A stretch of DNA of 64,000 nucleotides from Verrucomicrobiota bacterium. Lineage in GTDB: Bacteria > Verrucomicrobiota > Verrucomicrobiia > Chthoniobacterales > Chthoniobacteraceae. The notes below the pieces were generated by a model. That model ran no database searches. It saw only the letters and a list, made by a program, of their open reading frames with translations, and was not told where the DNA came from. The position numbers and the translations under genes are program-made. The DNA lies in NCBI GenBank assembly GCA_026398235.1, contig JAPLTE010000129.1, positions 26,151 to 90,150 on the forward strand, written 5' to 3'. This document shows positions 26,146 to 32,808 of this stretch, one piece after another. Positions within the stretch are counted from its first letter, which is position 1, and every line of letters starts with the position of its first letter.

Positions 26146-27465
26146 TTATTTTGTTGTTCTGTTTAGAATTTTGTTTTTCATTCGCGTCAGCCAAGACGGT
26201 TTTTTGATGGGTAACACCTCGACTGTGTTCATTGGCCTTGCGCTAGAGGCGGCTTTCTTCCGTTGAGCCTGCTTTTCCTGCAGACTAATCTCGATGTTCT
26301 TTTTGCCGACGCCGATGGCCTCGGCTATTCGGTTGCCTAAAGCCTCGTCCGTGCTCAGTGGTTGGAGCCTTCTGAGTAAATCGACAAATACCTCATTCTT
26401 CCCAGTTTTGCGCTGGAAAAGAATCGCGCAATCGGTGCAAACGGAAACGGTTTCGTTAAGCTGCTCCCACCCAACATAGTCTGTTTCGTCGAAGAAGATT
26501 TCGACCACTTCGACCAGAAACAAAGTAGGTGCGACCAGACTGCCTGCGAGTTGATCTGCCTTTTCCGGGGATTGGCGGGCCTCGTTACGAACCCTCAGAG
26601 TGGACTCCTGCAACCGTCTCTTTGCTGAGGCCAGCACCAAATCAACGGCAATTCGCATCACCTCGGCGCTCTTTACAAAGTCCCGCAGCAGATGCACGTG
26701 CATCTTTGCCAAATCTAGCCTACCCTGATCAATATAGTTCAGCGCCAATTCGGCATGCATCTTCGCCAAGGCAAGAGGCAAGGCGTGGCGCATCCGCTGG
26801 CTAAAACCGGTTGGAAGCCGTGGATCGTCAATTTGGTGGATGCGAGCCGAAATCTTTTCCCACAGTGCATCATCTTGCATGAGATGGTGCCACCGCTTCA
26901 TGGCTTGGCGCCACGTTTCATCAAGGATGCCTTGCTGAGAAGGGGTGATCTCCGTTCCCTCAGTGTAATGTGCCCGCTCAAGCGCCGTTAGATGCCACAC
27001 GACAGCAACGTTGTGCATTGCTGTGGTGCCCGAGGCCGGATTCGACTCGCGGGCTGTCCAAATTTTTGACGCCGTATCGCAGTCTCCACTCAAAAGAGCA
27101 TGAATGGCAGGGTCAGCCCGACTGTTTCCAAATTCCTCGGGCCAAAACCAGAAAAATTCGTCAATGATTCGCGTTTCGGGATCGGAAAATCTTTGGATGG
27201 TTTGGCGGATTTGATCCACCGTCGGTGGCGGTCTCAGCGCAAATACTGAATTGTGGCAACATTCACCTTGCCCCAGTTCCTCCATTATTCTGAGTCTGTC
27301 AGCATGCTTGTGGATGTCGCGGGTGGTTGCATCCACGGCCAAACCGGTGATGCGAAACGCGTTGTTGCGGAACAAGGCGGTCGTGGCTGATTCCATCAAA
27401 GCTTTGCACTCCGGATCCTTCCAAGAAGGTTTTGTTTCGTCACGACTATCGCTGCGATCTTCCAT
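26146..27465 (-). CDS. J-like domain protein, paralogue of the operon's last gene
   Basis: A 439-residue soluble protein. Residues about 30-120 form the same divergent J-like unit as the protein at 20055-21914 (NAFRITGLAVDATTRDI, then FSDPETRIIDEFFWFWPEEF), again without His-Pro-Asp. Shared motifs continue (MHNVAVVWHLTALERAHY versus THNLAVMFHLIAHDWTHY). The rest is helical, and the C-terminus is basic with no membrane helix. It begins 11 bp after the kinase stop and precedes the GrpE-like and Hsp70 genes by a short gap. A cytosolic co-chaperone or adaptor, perhaps a kinase substrate, is a reasonable guess. Confidence 0.65.
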   Translation of the reverse strand: MEDRSDSRDETKPSWKDPECKALMESATTALFRNNAFRITGLAVDATTRDIHKHADRLRIMEELGQGECCHNSVFALRPPPTVDQIRQTIQRFSDPETRIIDEFFWFWPEEFGNSRADPAIHALLSGDCDTASKIWTARESNPASGTTAMHNVAVVWHLTALERAHYTEGTEITPSQQGILDETWRQAMKRWHHLMQDDALWEKISARIHQIDDPRLPTGFSQRMRHALPLALAKMHAELALNYIDQGRLDLAKMHVHLLRDFVKSAEVMRIAVDLVLASAKRRLQESTLRVRNEARQSPEKADQLAGSLVAPTLFLVEVVEIFFDETDYVGWEQLNETVSVCTDCAILFQRKTGKNEVFVDLLRRLQPLSTDEALGNRIAEAIGVGKKNIEISLQEKQAQRKKAASSARPMNTVEVLPIKKPSWLTRMKNKILNRTTK

Positions 27466-27476
27466 GATTATTGGGA

Positions 27477-28583
27477 CTACATGCTGATACCACAGCGCCA
27501 GAGTTTCACTTGGTGACTGTATTTGCCTCTAAGTTCCGGAGATTTATTGAAGGCTTCCTCAAGCGCATCGGCCGCATCGGCCAGACGCCCATCTTTCTTC
27601 AAGGCGAAAGCCTTGTTGACCATCTGCCTTGCTTCGTCTTCGTCCGGCCCGGAGTGTTTGCCGCCCAAAGCTGCCTTCGACAACTGGCTGTTGGAGGTGG
27701 ATTTTATCGTCCTCGCCTTGTCGTCCTCTCCTGGCTTCCAAGCCTCCAATGCGTCGAGCATTTCCTTTGCCGAGGGAAAGCGGTCGCCCGGCTTTTTCTT
27801 AAGCGCGCGGGAAAGAATCGCGTCGAGCGATTTGTTGGCATCCGGGTTGATTTGAGAGGGGGGCGTGAAGTTGCCTTCAAACAATCCTGATGATCCCCAG
27901 CCAAGGTCATCCGGCAATCGGAATGGGAACTCGTCGGTGAGCATCAGATACATCGTTGTGCCCACCGCCCAAACGTCCGCGGAACACGAGTCGCCCTTGG
28001 TGTCCGAAAAGGCTTCCGGGGGCTTGAACGCGAGGGTGCCGGCCGCAGTCGCCAACAAAGTTAGCGGATTGACCTTTTTGGCGAGTCCGAAATCGCTGAC
28101 ACGCGCGCGCAGCCCGTCCGCTTCATAGCCGACCAGGATATTCTGCGGTTTGATGTCACGATGGATAACTGGAGGGCTCTCTTTATGGGCGACCGAAAGG
28201 CCGCGGCAAACCTGTTTCATGAGGTTGACCGTGGTTGCCACGGGGACAAGTTCCCGCCCGTGGGATCGCCAAAACTTGTCCAAACTGCCTCCGGGAACAT
28301 TCTCCATCGTAAAGTATCCGCAAAGGCCGTGGGGAGTATCGAGGACGTTGGCGTCAAAAACCCGCACTATGTTCGGGTGGCCAATTTGGGACAGCATGAT
28401 GGCCTCGCCCAGCATTTCCTCGATTTGCTCCACCGTCATCCCAACTCTCTTGAAAATTTTCATCGCCTGCCGCCCAAGAAACCGGTGGCGGACACGGTAC
28501 ACTTCAGCGAACGCCCCTTCTCCAAGAAGGCGCTCAACCTCGTAGGTGTCGCGGATTAACTGACCGGGTTGCAGAAGAGCCAT
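27477..28583 (-). CDS. Hanks-type Ser/Thr protein kinase with TPR-like tail
   Basis: A 368-residue kinase. The catalytic domain (about 12-275) is complete: glycine loop GEGAFAEV, Lys in RQAMKIFK, HRDIKPQN catalytic loop, DFG in VSDFGLAKK, and a TLAFKPPE segment at the activation-loop end. The last 90 residues form a short TPR-like pair (ARQMVNKAFALKKDGRLADA, then ALEEAFNKSPELR). No transmembrane helix or PASTA domain is present, so it is cytoplasmic. It is followed by the J-like, GrpE-like and Hsp70 genes in one operon, suggesting phosphorylation of the chaperone machinery or of the neighbouring sigma or membrane proteins. A truncated copy of its first codons lies at 30409-30489. Confidence 0.85.
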   Translation of the reverse strand: MALLQPGQLIRDTYEVERLLGEGAFAEVYRVRHRFLGRQAMKIFKRVGMTVEQIEEMLGEAIMLSQIGHPNIVRVFDANVLDTPHGLCGYFTMENVPGGSLDKFWRSHGRELVPVATTVNLMKQVCRGLSVAHKESPPVIHRDIKPQNILVGYEADGLRARVSDFGLAKKVNPLTLLATAAGTLAFKPPEAFSDTKGDSCSADVWAVGTTMYLMLTDEFPFRLPDDLGWGSSGLFEGNFTPPSQINPDANKSLDAILSRALKKKPGDRFPSAKEMLDALEAWKPGEDDKARTIKSTSNSQLSKAALGGKHSGPDEDEARQMVNKAFALKKDGRLADAADALEEAFNKSPELRGKYSHQVKLWRCGISM

Positions 28584-28642
28584 AGTTCTGTGTTGGTATC
28601 AGGGGAATACAAATGAGGAGAAAAATCGTCAACCAGCACTCA

Positions 28643-28710
28643 TTTTAGCTCCGTTCAAACGAAAACATCCAGAATGATTTAGTGTCCAAATTTGGAACGA
28701 TGGAGCTAAA
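28643..28710. promoter_or_regulatory. Nested inverted repeats upstream of the kinase operon
   Basis: An outer inverted repeat (TTTAGCTCC at 28644-28652 and GGAGCTAAA at 28702-28710) encloses a 12-bp perfect palindrome, TCCAAATTTGGA at 28685-28696. It lies 60-130 bp upstream of the kinase ATG in the 193-bp gap after the SH3-protein gene. An operator is the simplest reading; a degraded small transposon end is another. Confidence 0.4.
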
Positions 28711-28776
28711 GCGATGAAGACGCCCCCAAAAAACCATACTGCAAGACAAAACCTACCGCCCGATCCGCTTCCCATC

Positions 28777-30354
28777 TTAAGGAACCTTGGCATCCTGGAT
28801 TAAACTTTTAAGTTCCCGATTGCCGGAATCGAACTCGTGAGAAAGCCTTTCCCACTCCGCTTTTTTTACTGAAGCGGTTTTTATCTGCGCGCATCTTGTT
28901 TTAAGGAAATTGAGCCGTGCCGCTAGTTTTTCTATAGGCGCATACTGTTCTTGCCTAATTTGATAGCTCTTTCCCTCCCATGAAAATGGGATCAGGGAAA
29001 CACCCATTCTTTGAGTGGAATCAGGTAAAAGATGAAGGAAATTCGCGTGGATCCAACCCTCGCTATCGCCAATTAAAATTCGCACCCATCGGTAACCACC
29101 AACTGTTTTCGAACCCCCAGGGATCCAAAAAACTTCGGTCCCAGGCTGCAACCGCGCAAGGATTTGTGCATCACTGTTTGCTTCGTTGCGCACATTCAGA
29201 AAATCTCCTGGTGGCAAATTAACTACTATGCATCGGTAATACGAAAGAGGAATCGGAGTGGGTGTCTGGATTACTTTCGGGATCACCCGCAAATCGTTCG
29301 GATCATCGTTCGCCCATTCGTATCCCGGTGCTGGTTCCCTCTTTCCGTTGGCATTCAATACGACATGTGGCGGAAGAGGAGTCGGAGTGGGTGTCGGCGT
29401 TACTTTCGGGATTACCCGCAAATCGTTCGGATCATCGTTCGCCCATTGGTATCCCGGTGCTGCTTCCCTCTTCCCGTTGGCATTCAATACGACATGTGGC
29501 GGAAGAGGAGTCGGAGTGGGTGTCGGCGTTACTTTCGGGATCACCCGCAAATCGTTTGGACCATCGCTTGCCCATTGGTATCCCGGCGCTGGCTCCCAAT
29601 TTCCGTTGGCATTTAATATGACATGTGGCGGAAGAGGAGTCGGAGTGGGTGCCGGCGTTGATTGAGGAGCAAGCGCTGATTGCGAATTAGTGGCATCCTG
29701 GGATGTGGTCGAATACGCTGTTTGCGTGGTCGTTTGTGTTGGCTGCACGTTTGATGACAGCGATGCGATCAATCCCACGATGCCGATTCCGATAATTGAA
29801 ATTACAAAAAATATCAGGCAACCGTTTGGTCCATCACTTGCAGGGGGTGTTTTTGATCCAGCGGGTGAACTCGTTGGCTTGTCGTTACTCTGGGCTTGGG
29901 CGTTCTTGTAGCTGGACACCTGAGAAGGATCAATGATGTCGATCCCCATCTCTTTTAGGCGGTAAAAGATGGCTTGCATCTCATCCGGCTCGTTGATGTT
30001 GTCCGGGAAGACCGTATTGAGGTCGTCGAACATGACATAACCTCGTTTCTTGGCCAATGTGCTCAACACCCCGAGTTTTTCGACCATCTCGGGCGAGTCA
30101 ATACTGAAGGCGCCATCGCCGGAATTTGAGCTAGGAGCAGAGTGTCTATTCTGAGAATTGCTTGGATTTGCTGGCGAGTCAGGATGGGGTGGTGGCTCGC
30201 TATGTCTCTGGGGCGAAGAGGTTATCTCCTCAGCAACTGGCGGCTCCTTTATAGCAGAGACTTTTCGACCTGCCGGAATGGGCGGCGGCAGCTCGATCTC
30301 CAATCGAGATTGTGCCGTGTTCGCATTTTCTTGCTTGTTTGGGGCGCCGTCCAT
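28777..30354 (-). CDS. Membrane SH3 protein with sigma-1.1-like domain
   Basis: A 525-residue protein with an unusual layout. Residues 1-85 are Pro/Ser-rich. Residues 88-143 (KLGVLSTLAKKRGYVMFDDL, then MQAIFYRLKEMGIDIID) match the sigma-70 region 1.1 / HARE-type winged helix that normally masks primary sigma factors. One membrane helix spans about 179-200. Outside it are three 43-residue tandem repeats (PTPTPTPLPPHVVLNANGK, then APGYQWANDDPNDLRVIPK) and a bacterial SH3 domain (LPPGDFLNVRNEANSDAQIL, then WVRILIGDSEGWIHANFL). A cell-wall or periplasmic sensor joined to a transcription-type cytoplasmic domain is a fair inference, given the nearby sigma factor gene. Confidence 0.7.
   Translation of the reverse strand: MDGAPNKQENANTAQSRLEIELPPPIPAGRKVSAIKEPPVAEEITSSPQRHSEPPPHPDSPANPSNSQNRHSAPSSNSGDGAFSIDSPEMVEKLGVLSTLAKKRGYVMFDDLNTVFPDNINEPDEMQAIFYRLKEMGIDIIDPSQVSSYKNAQAQSNDKPTSSPAGSKTPPASDGPNGCLIFFVISIIGIGIVGLIASLSSNVQPTQTTTQTAYSTTSQDATNSQSALAPQSTPAPTPTPLPPHVILNANGNWEPAPGYQWASDGPNDLRVIPKVTPTPTPTPLPPHVVLNANGKREAAPGYQWANDDPNDLRVIPKVTPTPTPTPLPPHVVLNANGKREPAPGYEWANDDPNDLRVIPKVIQTPTPIPLSYYRCIVVNLPPGDFLNVRNEANSDAQILARLQPGTEVFWIPGGSKTVGGYRWVRILIGDSEGWIHANFLHLLPDSTQRMGVSLIPFSWEGKSYQIRQEQYAPIEKLAARLNFLKTRCAQIKTASVKKAEWERLSHEFDSGNRELKSLIQDAKVP
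29247..29656 (-). repeat. Three 129-bp tandem repeats within the SH3-protein gene
   Basis: Units begin at 29247, 29376 and 29505, and a partial fourth starts at 29634; the period is exactly 129 bp (43 codons). The third unit (29505-29633) has drifted most. They encode the Pro-Thr linker plus a small repeated module outside the membrane. Copy number is likely to vary between strains by slippage. Confidence 0.85.
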
Positions 30355-30408
30355 GCTGTGGGGTCAATCGGTCAAGTGCAGATTTTTCTGATGGTGGACA
30401 AGAGATAG

Positions 30409-30489
30409 TTAAGCGAACGTCCCTTCTTCAAGAAGGCGTTTGACCTTGTAGGTGTCGCGGATTAACTGGCCAGGTTGCAGAAGAGGCAT
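30409..30489 (-). pseudogene. Truncated duplicate of the kinase gene 5' end
   Basis: A 26-codon frame (MPLLQPGQLIRDTYKVKR, then LLEEGTFA and a stop) is nearly identical to the first 26 residues of the kinase at 27477-28583 (MALLQPGQLIRDTYEVER). The rest of the kinase is missing. It lies between the two-TM protein and the SH3-protein gene. Either a second kinase gene stood here and was deleted, or the region arose by unequal duplication. It could still be translated as a short peptide. Confidence 0.8.
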
Positions 30490-30512
30490 GGTGCGGTGGA
30501 TTCCATGGGAGG

Positions 30513-31151
30513 CTAGAAGAGGAAAGGATTCGGTTTCTTCTTTGGGCGTAAATACTCAATAAACATAGCGGGCACCAACCAGACAAAGATTCCAATGATG
30601 ACAGCGACTCCTAGGGACAGAAGAAGGTTTTTCGAAGTGAACTCCCAGCGAAACTGAAACCACAGCCATCCGGTCAACCCAAAACCCACCAAAAAGGAAA
30701 TCAGTGCGGCCCATTTTTGTGCGGTGTTTGCTATCTTTACATCCGCATTGTAGGCGTCTTCCTCTGCTTTAAAAGCAATCAATCTGCGGTGAAGTTCTTT
30801 GCTTTGCTCCTCGGGCTTTATAGGGGGAGAGATGTGGAAGCGTAGCGCTGGACTCGGTTGTGTATACTCGGCACGAATTTCAGCCCCAATATCTCGACCT
30901 ATGAGCATCATAGCTAAGCGAGTCCAGTCAATCGTCATGAGATCAATTTGATCGACGAGACCCATGAGGTCATCCATTGCTCCCTGCGAGGTGTAGACTT
31001 GGATAAGCATTTCCGCGAGCTTATCGGCAGCATCGAAGTCGGTTAGACCTTGAGCTTTTAGCTCCGCAGCCTTTTTATCCCAAAAGTCACGAATGTTATG
31101 ATTCGACTTGATGTAATTGAAAACGAGGGACTCTGTGCGTGGCAGTGGCAT
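30513..31151 (-). CDS. Two-TM membrane protein of the island sigma/kinase cluster
   Basis: A 212-residue protein with a soluble N-terminal part of about 140 residues (FNYIKSNHNIRDFWDKKAAE, then FDAADKLAEMLIQVY) and two membrane helices near the C-terminus (WAALISFLVGFGLTGWLWF and LLLSLGVAVIIGIFVWLVP), ending in a basic tail RPKKKPNPFLF. No family recognised. It is framed by truncated copies of neighbouring genes and follows the sigma factor gene on the same strand. A role as anti-sigma or signal-relay protein is conceivable but rests only on position. Confidence 0.65.
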   Translation of the reverse strand: MPLPRTESLVFNYIKSNHNIRDFWDKKAAELKAQGLTDFDAADKLAEMLIQVYTSQGAMDDLMGLVDQIDLMTIDWTRLAMMLIGRDIGAEIRAEYTQPSPALRFHISPPIKPEEQSKELHRRLIAFKAEEDAYNADVKIANTAQKWAALISFLVGFGLTGWLWFQFRWEFTSKNLLLSLGVAVIIGIFVWLVPAMFIEYLRPKKKPNPFLF

Positions 31152-31153
31152 GG

Positions 31154-31231
31154 TTAACGTCTAAATTTGTTGATCTCCAATTGAGGTCGTGCCGTGTTTG
31201 CCTTTTCTTGCTGGTTGGGGTCACCGTCCAT
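31154..31231 (-). pseudogene. Truncated duplicate of the SH3-protein gene 5' end
   Basis: A 25-codon frame (MDGDPNQQEKANTARPQLEI, then NKFRR and a stop) matches the start of the SH3 protein (MDGAPNKQENANTAQSRLEI). It ends two bases before the ATG of the two-TM protein, so it could act as a coupled leader. Together with the kinase fragment it shows that the SH3-kinase gene pair was once duplicated or recombined here. Confidence 0.75.
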
Positions 31232-31316
31232 GCTGAAGGTGTATCGGTCAGTTTTGAATTTTATTGGGAGCGGTCTCTTCAAGCACTACAAAGAACCGGG
31301 ATAATCGTCAACCGGG

Positions 31317-31928
31317 TCATCCCGCAGACTGTTTTTCCCTAAACGACCGCAGGAATCCGCTCGAATCGAGCCCTTGGTATCCCAGTTGGGAGAGGCGGTT
31401 CCGAAGCTTTTCCATAGCGGGCTTGGAAATCTTATGAACCGCCTGCTTAGTGATGCCCATTTTTTCTGCGATTTCCTGAAGGCTGTTTCCGTCCTTAATC
31501 CGTTCGATTACGAGACGTTCCCGAGGTGAAAGCACAAGGAAGACTTCTTCGAGAACTCCCTTCGATTCCATTCTCCGCACGTTGCGCACGACATTGGCTT
31601 GTCGATCTGCCACCCGCGCGATAGGTGCCTCAGCCGAGGATGTCTCGGAAAACAATGGGCACGAAGAGTCGTCCAATGACTTCGGAAACATTTTCGCAAG
31701 CCTCAACTGCTTATGGTAAAGCGTGTTGAGGGCGTTGCGAATCGCCCTGGCCGCATAGGGCTCAAAGTCCCCCTTCGCCGGATCGAAACCGTCCGCAGCA
31801 CGGGTCAGCGCCTCATACGCATCAGAAAGCACCTCACCCAAGGTGGCCCCAGGTATATTGAGGTAATCGACCGCAATAACGTGGGCCAATCCGAGGTGCT
31901 CTTCGATCAGGTTGAGGCACTTTTCCAT
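31317..31928 (-). CDS. Sigma-70 family RNA polymerase sigma factor
   Basis: A 203-residue alternative sigma factor. A region-2-like part (EVLSDAYEALTRAADGFDPA, then FEPYAARAIRNALNTLYHKQ) and a region-4 helix-turn-helix (LSPRERLVIERIKDGNSLQE, then IAEKMGITKQAVHKISKPA) are visible. Region 1.1 is absent. Length and layout resemble stress-type group 3 or ECF-like factors. The start is placed at ATG 31928 (MEKCLNLIEEHL) because the longer frame to 32105 is Cys/Arg-rich and runs through a repeated non-coding block. It is the tRNA-proximal gene of the island and probably drives the downstream kinase-chaperone array. Confidence 0.75.
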   Translation of the reverse strand: MEKCLNLIEEHLGLAHVIAVDYLNIPGATLGEVLSDAYEALTRAADGFDPAKGDFEPYAARAIRNALNTLYHKQLRLAKMFPKSLDDSSCPLFSETSSAEAPIARVADRQANVVRNVRRMESKGVLEEVFLVLSPRERLVIERIKDGNSLQEIAEKMGITKQAVHKISKPAMEKLRNRLSQLGYQGLDSSGFLRSFREKQSAG

Positions 31929-32040
31929 ACTGTAGGCGCATTTTGCCAGTAGGACTCTGTAATTTCGATGGAAAAAACAAACAACTTGGCAAACGCCTCC
32001 GAAGTTTTGCTTCAGAACTCCACGTATATCCCGCCGCAGG

Positions 32041-32204
32041 TGAGCGTTCGAACTTTTCTTGTATCTACTATCATGCGCAAGAGATCGCTCTCTTTGGTTC
32101 AGCACCAGGTCACCCTCTGTCGTGCCTGTCGCGAAACGGCGCTCCCGTCAATTCGAGTTTTTTACGTATCTAATGTCATGAGCAAAAAATCGCTTCCTTT
32201 GCAT
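32041..32204. repeat. Imperfect ~50-bp direct repeat upstream of the sigma factor gene
   Basis: The block around 32047-32097 recurs with 106-bp offset around 32153-32203. Both share GTATCTA, TCATG, GCAA and ATCGCT elements in order, about three quarters identical; a third GTATCTA is at 32244. They lie 120-275 bp upstream of the sigma ATG. They could be twin promoters or regulator sites. On the plus strand each also reads as a short matching peptide start (MRKRSLSL, MSKKSLPL). The remaining sequence between 31929 and the tRNA holds no integrase or other gene. Confidence 0.5.
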
Positions 32205-32383
32205 GTGGGCGTAGCTCCTATGCCGTGTTTTACAGACATTCGAGTATCTACCCAAAATCTACCACTTTTTACCGTTCCCTATGGGTCCGATACAGTCTCC
32301 GAACAAAAAACCATCAAAAGGCACTCGATTCTGGGTCGAGTGTCATTGGCTGCCGGGCCTGGAGATAAGCCATTTCCAGAGTA

Positions 32384-32451
32384 AAATGGCGGAAGGGGTG
32401 GGATTCGAACCCACGGTGAGTTTAACCCCACGTTCGATTTCGAGTCGAGTG
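32384..32451 (-). repeat. Right attachment-site copy, inside intact tRNA-Ser
   Basis: The partner of 7411-7478: 37 bp plus 25 bp identical blocks separated by six differing bases in the variable arm. It lies within the 3' part of the functional tRNA gene, the classic target of tRNA-specific integrases. Confidence 0.85.
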
Positions 32452-32478
32452 CCTTAAACCAAACTCAGCCACCCTTCC
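32387..32478 (-). tRNA. tRNA-Ser (anticodon CGA)
   Basis: A 92-base gene including an encoded CCA end. The acceptor stem GGAAGGG pairs with CCCTTCC; discriminator G. The D arm reads GCTGAG...GGC. The anticodon loop CTCGAAA gives CGA (reads UCG), and its 5-bp stem has one C-A mismatch at the base. A long variable arm typical of tRNA-Ser follows, then T arm GTGGG-TTCGAAT-CCCAC. It is intact because the island joined at its 3' side and regenerated the end. Confidence 0.95.
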
Positions 32479-32808
32479 TTTTGAAAATCAGCGACTTGCG
32501 TCGCCACCCCGAAGACTGATTTGACTTTTACACGCGTCATCGGAATAGCAATACTATGTCCGCACCTTCGCGGACGGCAAGGAAAAATGGGCCAGCTTCA
32601 AAACCAATCTCCTCTCCATCGCCCAAAATAGAGACACCCCATCCTTTTCTGGCAGGGTGAAACTCCCTTGGAGACACACCCCGGTTTATCACTCGCGCTT
32701 TGCCAGGCGCTCATCGGGCAGCCATGGTAGCTCTCCCTCCTCGCGACGGTCTTTTGGGATGCGATTAATCTCTGGAAATCCGGGCCGGGGGTTTTAGACT
32801 TCGCCCGC
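32479..32808. other. Intergenic region right of the island
   Basis: About 330 bp between the tRNA and the PLD gene. Frames on both strands are short and not protein-like. It should contain the tRNA promoter on the minus strand and the PLD-gene promoter on the plus strand; no strong consensus elements were seen. Confidence 0.5.

Larger units (their letters stand above)
7393..32478. mobile_element. Genomic island integrated at the 3' end of tRNA-Ser
   Basis: The right end is an intact tRNA-Ser on the minus strand (32387-32478). The left end is a partial copy of its 3' part in the same orientation (7411-7478). Integration of an element into a tRNA 3' end leaves exactly this pattern. Between them lie about 25 kb of genes unlike the flanks: a TIGR04255 operon, a TerB/BrxD-like/helicase operon, an ion channel, a PrrC/RloC-like gene, and an Hsp70/kinase/sigma array. 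The chaperone part is visibly richer in A+T than the flanks. No tyrosine or serine recombinase, relaxase or phage structural gene was found, so it is either decayed, mobilised in trans, or bounded by an old event. Confidence 0.75.

Noticed and set aside
29164..29665. Three overlapping plus-strand frames and the repeated DNA at 29.2-29.7 kb as a possible CRISPR-like array
   Set aside because: The repeats are contiguous 129-bp units without spacers and encode the outer part of the SH3 protein on the minus strand.
31929..32105. Longer N-terminus for the island sigma factor
   Set aside because: The added 59 residues are Cys/Arg/Phe-rich and run into the repeated upstream block; family sequence begins after ATG 31928.
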